Assembly (NCBI GenBank): GCA_964480995.1 | Contig: CAYZRZ010000107.1 | Location: 1-7,577 of the forward strand | Origin: UBA1038 sp964480995 | Lineage (GTDB): Bacteria > Bacillota > Clostridia > Christensenellales > Aristaeellaceae | Direction: 5' to 3' | Length of the DNA: 7,577 nucleotides | Shown: positions 5,670 through 7,577 of the stretch, piece by piece | Layout of the letters: the number at the start of each line of letters is the position of its first letter | How positions within the stretch are numbered: the stretch's first letter is position 1 | Notes under the pieces: model-generated | Told to the model about the DNA's origin: nothing | Seen by the model: the letters and a program-made list of their open reading frames with translations, nothing else | Databases searched by the model: none | Program-made: the position numbers and the translations under genes

Positions 5670-5984
5670 ATGGATGTTCAACTAAAACGAGGCGTCATAG
5701 AGGCCTGCGTGCTGAAGCTGCTCAGCCGCGGCGACAGCTATGGCTATCTATTAAGCCGTGACGCGGCGGATATCATCGCCCTGTCAGAGTCTACGCTCTA
5801 TCCGGTGCTGAAACGGCTGGAAGCTTCTGGCGCTGTGGAAAGCTACAGGCGTGAGCACAGCGGCAGGCTGCGCAAGTACTATCACCTCACCGAAGCGGGG
5901 CGAAAGCTGATCGATGATTTTCTGTCGGAATGGGCGGAAATAAGCAAAGTATACGAATTTATCAAGGAGGATCACCATGAATAA
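5670..5984 (+). CDS. PadR family transcriptional regulator
   Basis: A 104-residue winged helix-turn-helix repressor of the short PadR type (N-terminal domain plus a brief C-terminal dimerisation helix). Features are MDVQLKRGVIEACVLKLLSR (1-20), GDSYGYLL (21-28) and the recognition-helix region ESTLYPVLKRLEASGAVES (40-58). The wing follows, with REHSGRLRKYYHLTEAG (61-77), and a final helix spans about 78-101. The start is supported by AAAGGAGG (5655-5662) seven bases before the ATG. Its last 8 bases overlap the downstream DUF1700/DUF4097 gene, so the two are translated together. It probably represses its own operon through the palindrome at 5628-5648. In related operons PadR responds to cell-envelope or antibiotic stress; the inducer here is unknown. 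Confidence 0.93.
   Translation: MDVQLKRGVIEACVLKLLSRGDSYGYLLSRDAADIIALSESTLYPVLKRLEASGAVESYRREHSGRLRKYYHLTEAGRKLIDDFLSEWAEISKVYEFIKEDHHE
5964..5970 (+). promoter_or_regulatory. Ribosome binding site of the DUF1700/DUF4097 gene
   Basis: AAGGAGG lies inside the end of padR, six bases before the ATG at 5977. A dedicated strong site within the overlapping genes indicates that both proteins are meant to be made from one mRNA. Confidence 0.8.
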
Positions 5985-7020
5985 GGCAGAATTCTTAGCC
6001 CGGCTTCAAACAGCGCTCAGCCCGCTGAAGGCGCAGGAGCGCGAAGACGCTCTCGCCTATTATGATGAGTGGATCGAGGACAGAATGCAGGACCGGGAGT
6101 GCCCTGAGGAGGAAGCGGTCGCAAGCCTGGCTCCGCCCGAGGAGATCGCCGCCAGCATCCTCGAAAACCGCAGCCCGGAACAGGAGCCGAGGGAGTCTCC
6201 CGAAGCTGAAGGTATGCGCGTCATGACCGCTGACGCCAACCTGGTGCGCCATGTTATGATCAGAACCAAGAACACGACAGTTTTCATTAAGCCCTCCGAA
6301 AGCCTTGAGTTCACGCTCCGTTACAGCGAGGACGAGTTTCACAGCTATGACTGCGTGTTGGACAAAGGTGAGTTATCCCTGGAGCTTCGCCCAGCTGTGC
6401 GCTTTTTTGACTGGCGCATCGGCTTGATCATCAGACCCAGGCATACGATTGAGCTGAGCGTGCCGCGGGACTTCGCGGCGTCCATCGATGCCCAAACAAG
6501 CAACGCGTCCCTTGGTATGGAAGACATTACCCTCTGGGGCACTCTGCGCCTGTGCACAAGCAATGATAAACTGCAGGCAAAAAACCTTGAAGCCAAAGAG
6601 ATCGACCTGCATACGTCAAACAGCGCTTTGACAGCCGAATCGCTGAGAAGCGCGGGCACCATCGCGATGAAAACAAGCAACGGCCGCGTGGACGCAAGTG
6701 AGCTTCACGCAAGCAAGACGCTTTCTATTCAAACATCCAACGGCCGCGTCAATGCTGACAAGCTGACCGGCGGTGTATCCATCCGCATTCAAAGCTCAAA
6801 CAGCTCGCTGCATGTTTCGGGCATTGAGGCCAATAACCTGACCCTGCTTACATCCAATGCTTCCATTTCCGGCAGCGTGAAGGGCAGCGCCGCGGATTAT
6901 ACGGTTCACAGCGGCACCAGCAACGCGAAAAACAGTTTGTCGGATCATAAATACAGCGGCGAAAAGATCTTGGACGCGCATACAAGCAACGGTTCGATCA
7001 AGCTGGAGTTTGAGGGCTGA
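5977..7020 (+). CDS. DUF1700 (HAAS) - DUF4097 repeat protein
   Basis: A 347-residue protein of unknown function. Residues 1-62 form an HAAS/DUF1700-type helical domain (MNKAEFLARLQTALSPLK; LAYYDEWIEDRM 26-37; LAPPEEIAASIL 51-62). An acidic linker (about 63-80) leads into a DUF4097 beta-strand domain (about 84-347). The C-terminal half is a run of beta-helix-like turns marked by TSN/SSN at residues 174, 194, 213, 233, 253, 273, 292, 314 and 336, that is every 19-22 residues, ending at the C-terminus. Relatives such as B. subtilis LiaG/YvlB-type proteins belong to envelope-stress operons. Here I see no signal peptide and no convincing membrane segment, so it should be cytoplasmic unless it binds a membrane partner. 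The DUF1700 domain and the PadR partner suggest a role in sensing or in modulating PadR; this is inference. Confidence 0.85.
   Translation: MNKAEFLARLQTALSPLKAQEREDALAYYDEWIEDRMQDRECPEEEAVASLAPPEEIAASILENRSPEQEPRESPEAEGMRVMTADANLVRHVMIRTKNTTVFIKPSESLEFTLRYSEDEFHSYDCVLDKGELSLELRPAVRFFDWRIGLIIRPRHTIELSVPRDFAASIDAQTSNASLGMEDITLWGTLRLCTSNDKLQAKNLEAKEIDLHTSNSALTAESLRSAGTIAMKTSNGRVDASELHASKTLSIQTSNGRVNADKLTGGVSIRIQSSNSSLHVSGIEANNLTLLTSNASISGSVKGSAADYTVHSGTSNAKNSLSDHKYSGEKILDAHTSNGSIKLEFEG
6496..6990 (+). repeat. TSN repeat region within the DUF4097 domain
   Basis: Nine TSN/SSN tripeptides recur with spacings of 20, 19, 20, 20, 20, 19, 22 and 22 residues (about 57-66 bases). At the DNA level two neighbouring units are closest: the stretches around 6673-6690 and 6733-6750 both encode TSNGRV and share the AACGGCCGCGT core. 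The other units have diverged in DNA while keeping the protein motif, so the repeat is an old structural one selected at the protein level. Confidence 0.8.
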
Positions 7021-7038
7021 GCCTTCCCGAAAGCCTAC

Positions 7039-7086
7039 AAACAAACAAAGCCCGGCGCGAAAACTCGCGCCGGGCTTTGTTTGTTT
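7039..7086. terminator. Bidirectional terminator between the DUF4097 gene and trxA
   Basis: Positions 7039-7060 pair perfectly with 7065-7086 (22 bp) around an AAAC loop. The GC-rich inner stem is flanked by A-rich sequence on the left and T-rich (TTTGTTTGTTT) on the right, so both strands give a U-rich tail. It lies 18 bases after the DUF4097 stop and 5 bases after the trxA stop, serving both convergent genes. Confidence 0.92.
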
Positions 7087-7091
7087 ATGGA

Positions 7092-7400
7092 TCAGTCGAT
7101 CATCTGAAGGATAGACTGCTTGGGGCGGGCCCCAACGGCGGTCTTATAAATGCTGCCCTTCTTAAATACGATCAGGGTGGGGATGCTGCGCACGCCATAC
7201 TGCTGCGCAAGCGCCTGCTGATCATCCACATTGACCTTGCCAACCTTAATGGCCGTGTTTTCCTTCGCGATCTCCTCAACGACGGGGGAGACCATGCGGC
7301 AGGGGCCGCACCATTCCGCCCAGAAGTCGACCAATACGGGTGTTTCGGATTGTAAAACTTCCTGATTAAAATTCTGTTGCGTGAGAGTGATTACTGACAT
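7092..7400 (-). CDS. trxA: Thioredoxin
   Basis: Small cytoplasmic dithiol-disulfide oxidoreductase that reduces protein disulfides and is itself recycled by thioredoxin reductase. The 102-residue length is typical. The active site VDFWAEWCGPCRM (24-36) has the classical Cys31-Gly-Pro-Cys34 pair. The cis-proline loop RSIPTLIVF (71-79) has Pro74, and the C-terminal GARPKQSILQMID (90-102) matches housekeeping thioredoxins. AAAGGTGG (7415-7408 read on the minus strand) precedes the ATG at 7400. It appears monocistronic: no reductase or ahpC gene is adjacent, and the two-sided terminator follows it at once. Confidence 0.96.
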   Translation of the reverse strand: MSVITLTQQNFNQEVLQSETPVLVDFWAEWCGPCRMVSPVVEEIAKENTAIKVGKVNVDDQQALAQQYGVRSIPTLIVFKKGSIYKTAVGARPKQSILQMID

Positions 7401-7440
7401 CTCGCATCCACCTTTCTAGCACTTAACGTGTTTCAGATTA

Positions 7441-7467
7441 AATATACCCCGCCAATGTATCTGATAA
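7441..7467 (-). promoter_or_regulatory. Weak candidate promoter of trxA
   Basis: Minus-strand TTATCA (7467-7462) and TATATT (7446-7441) are separated by 15 bases, shorter than ideal. They sit about 40 bases before the trxA ATG, where a promoter is needed. The spacer is poor, so the true element may be a different one in this AT-rich stretch. Confidence 0.3.
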
Positions 7468-7527
7468 TCATCCGGGCACAAAAATCCGCACTGCCTTTTA
7501 TGCTCACCTTCGGCCGGAACAACATGG

Positions 7528-7556
7528 TTGGACTTTGCGCTGGTTTGCTGTATAAT
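7528..7556 (+). promoter_or_regulatory. Promoter reading out of the right edge
   Basis: TTGGAC (7528-7533), an exact 17-base spacer and a perfect TATAAT (7551-7556). Transcription would start near 7563 and run rightwards, so a plus-strand gene divergent from trxA probably begins just outside the window. Confidence 0.7.
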
Positions 7557-7577
7557 GCCAGAGAACGCGAGCCTACG

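Noticed and set aside
6496..6990. Periodic ~60-base units considered as a CRISPR-like or tandem DNA repeat
   Set aside because: The units conserve the protein motif, not the DNA, lie in one continuous coding frame, and have no identical repeats with unique spacers.

Overview
The window looks like chromosome from a moderately GC-rich Gram-positive anaerobe of the Clostridia type (Oscillospiraceae- or Christensenellaceae-like). This is inferred from strong AGGAGG ribosome binding sites before most genes, consensus TTGACA/TATAAT promoters, a PadR + DUF1700/DUF4097 operon, and protein sequences that read as clostridial versions of their families. No taxonomic marker gene is present, so the placement stays at that level.

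Layout. Positions 1-300 are AT-rich (about 40% GC by hand count, clearly below the rest) with no recognisable gene. A minus-strand Gfo/Idh/MocA sugar-type dehydrogenase (368-1474) follows, with a hairpin just past its stop. From a divergent intergenic region, a strong extended -10 promoter (1701-1728) drives a plus-strand operon: a class I SAM methyltransferase (start 1766, not 1733), hflK (2556-3524) and hflC (3521-4567). hflK and hflC overlap by 4 bases and encode the two SPFH-domain proteins that in other bacteria cage the FtsH protease. A perfect 17-bp hairpin closes this operon.

Between that hairpin and the next gene lies the 3' remnant of a sugar phosphate isomerase/epimerase (IolE-like TIM barrel) on the minus strand (4641-4769). 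It is truncated at its 5' end and carries an internal TAA. Next come the minus-strand 23S rRNA pseudouridine synthase of the RluB family (4790-5509) and, divergent from it, a two-gene operon. The operon consists of a PadR repressor (5670-5984) and a DUF1700-DUF4097 protein (5977-7020) built of TSN-containing repeats about 20 residues apart. Its promoter is near-consensus and its -10 hexamer lies within a 21-bp inverted repeat, which fits autorepression by PadR. A 22-bp two-sided terminator separates this operon from a convergent thioredoxin gene (7092-7400). A good plus-strand promoter at 7528-7556 fires out of the window's right edge.

Overall these are mostly ordinary housekeeping and envelope-stress-type genes. 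I see no new defence, mobile or biosynthetic system. The points most worth a second look are the epimerase relic, the unanchored TSN-repeat protein with its PadR operator, the insertion in HflC, and the methyltransferase-hflKC linkage.
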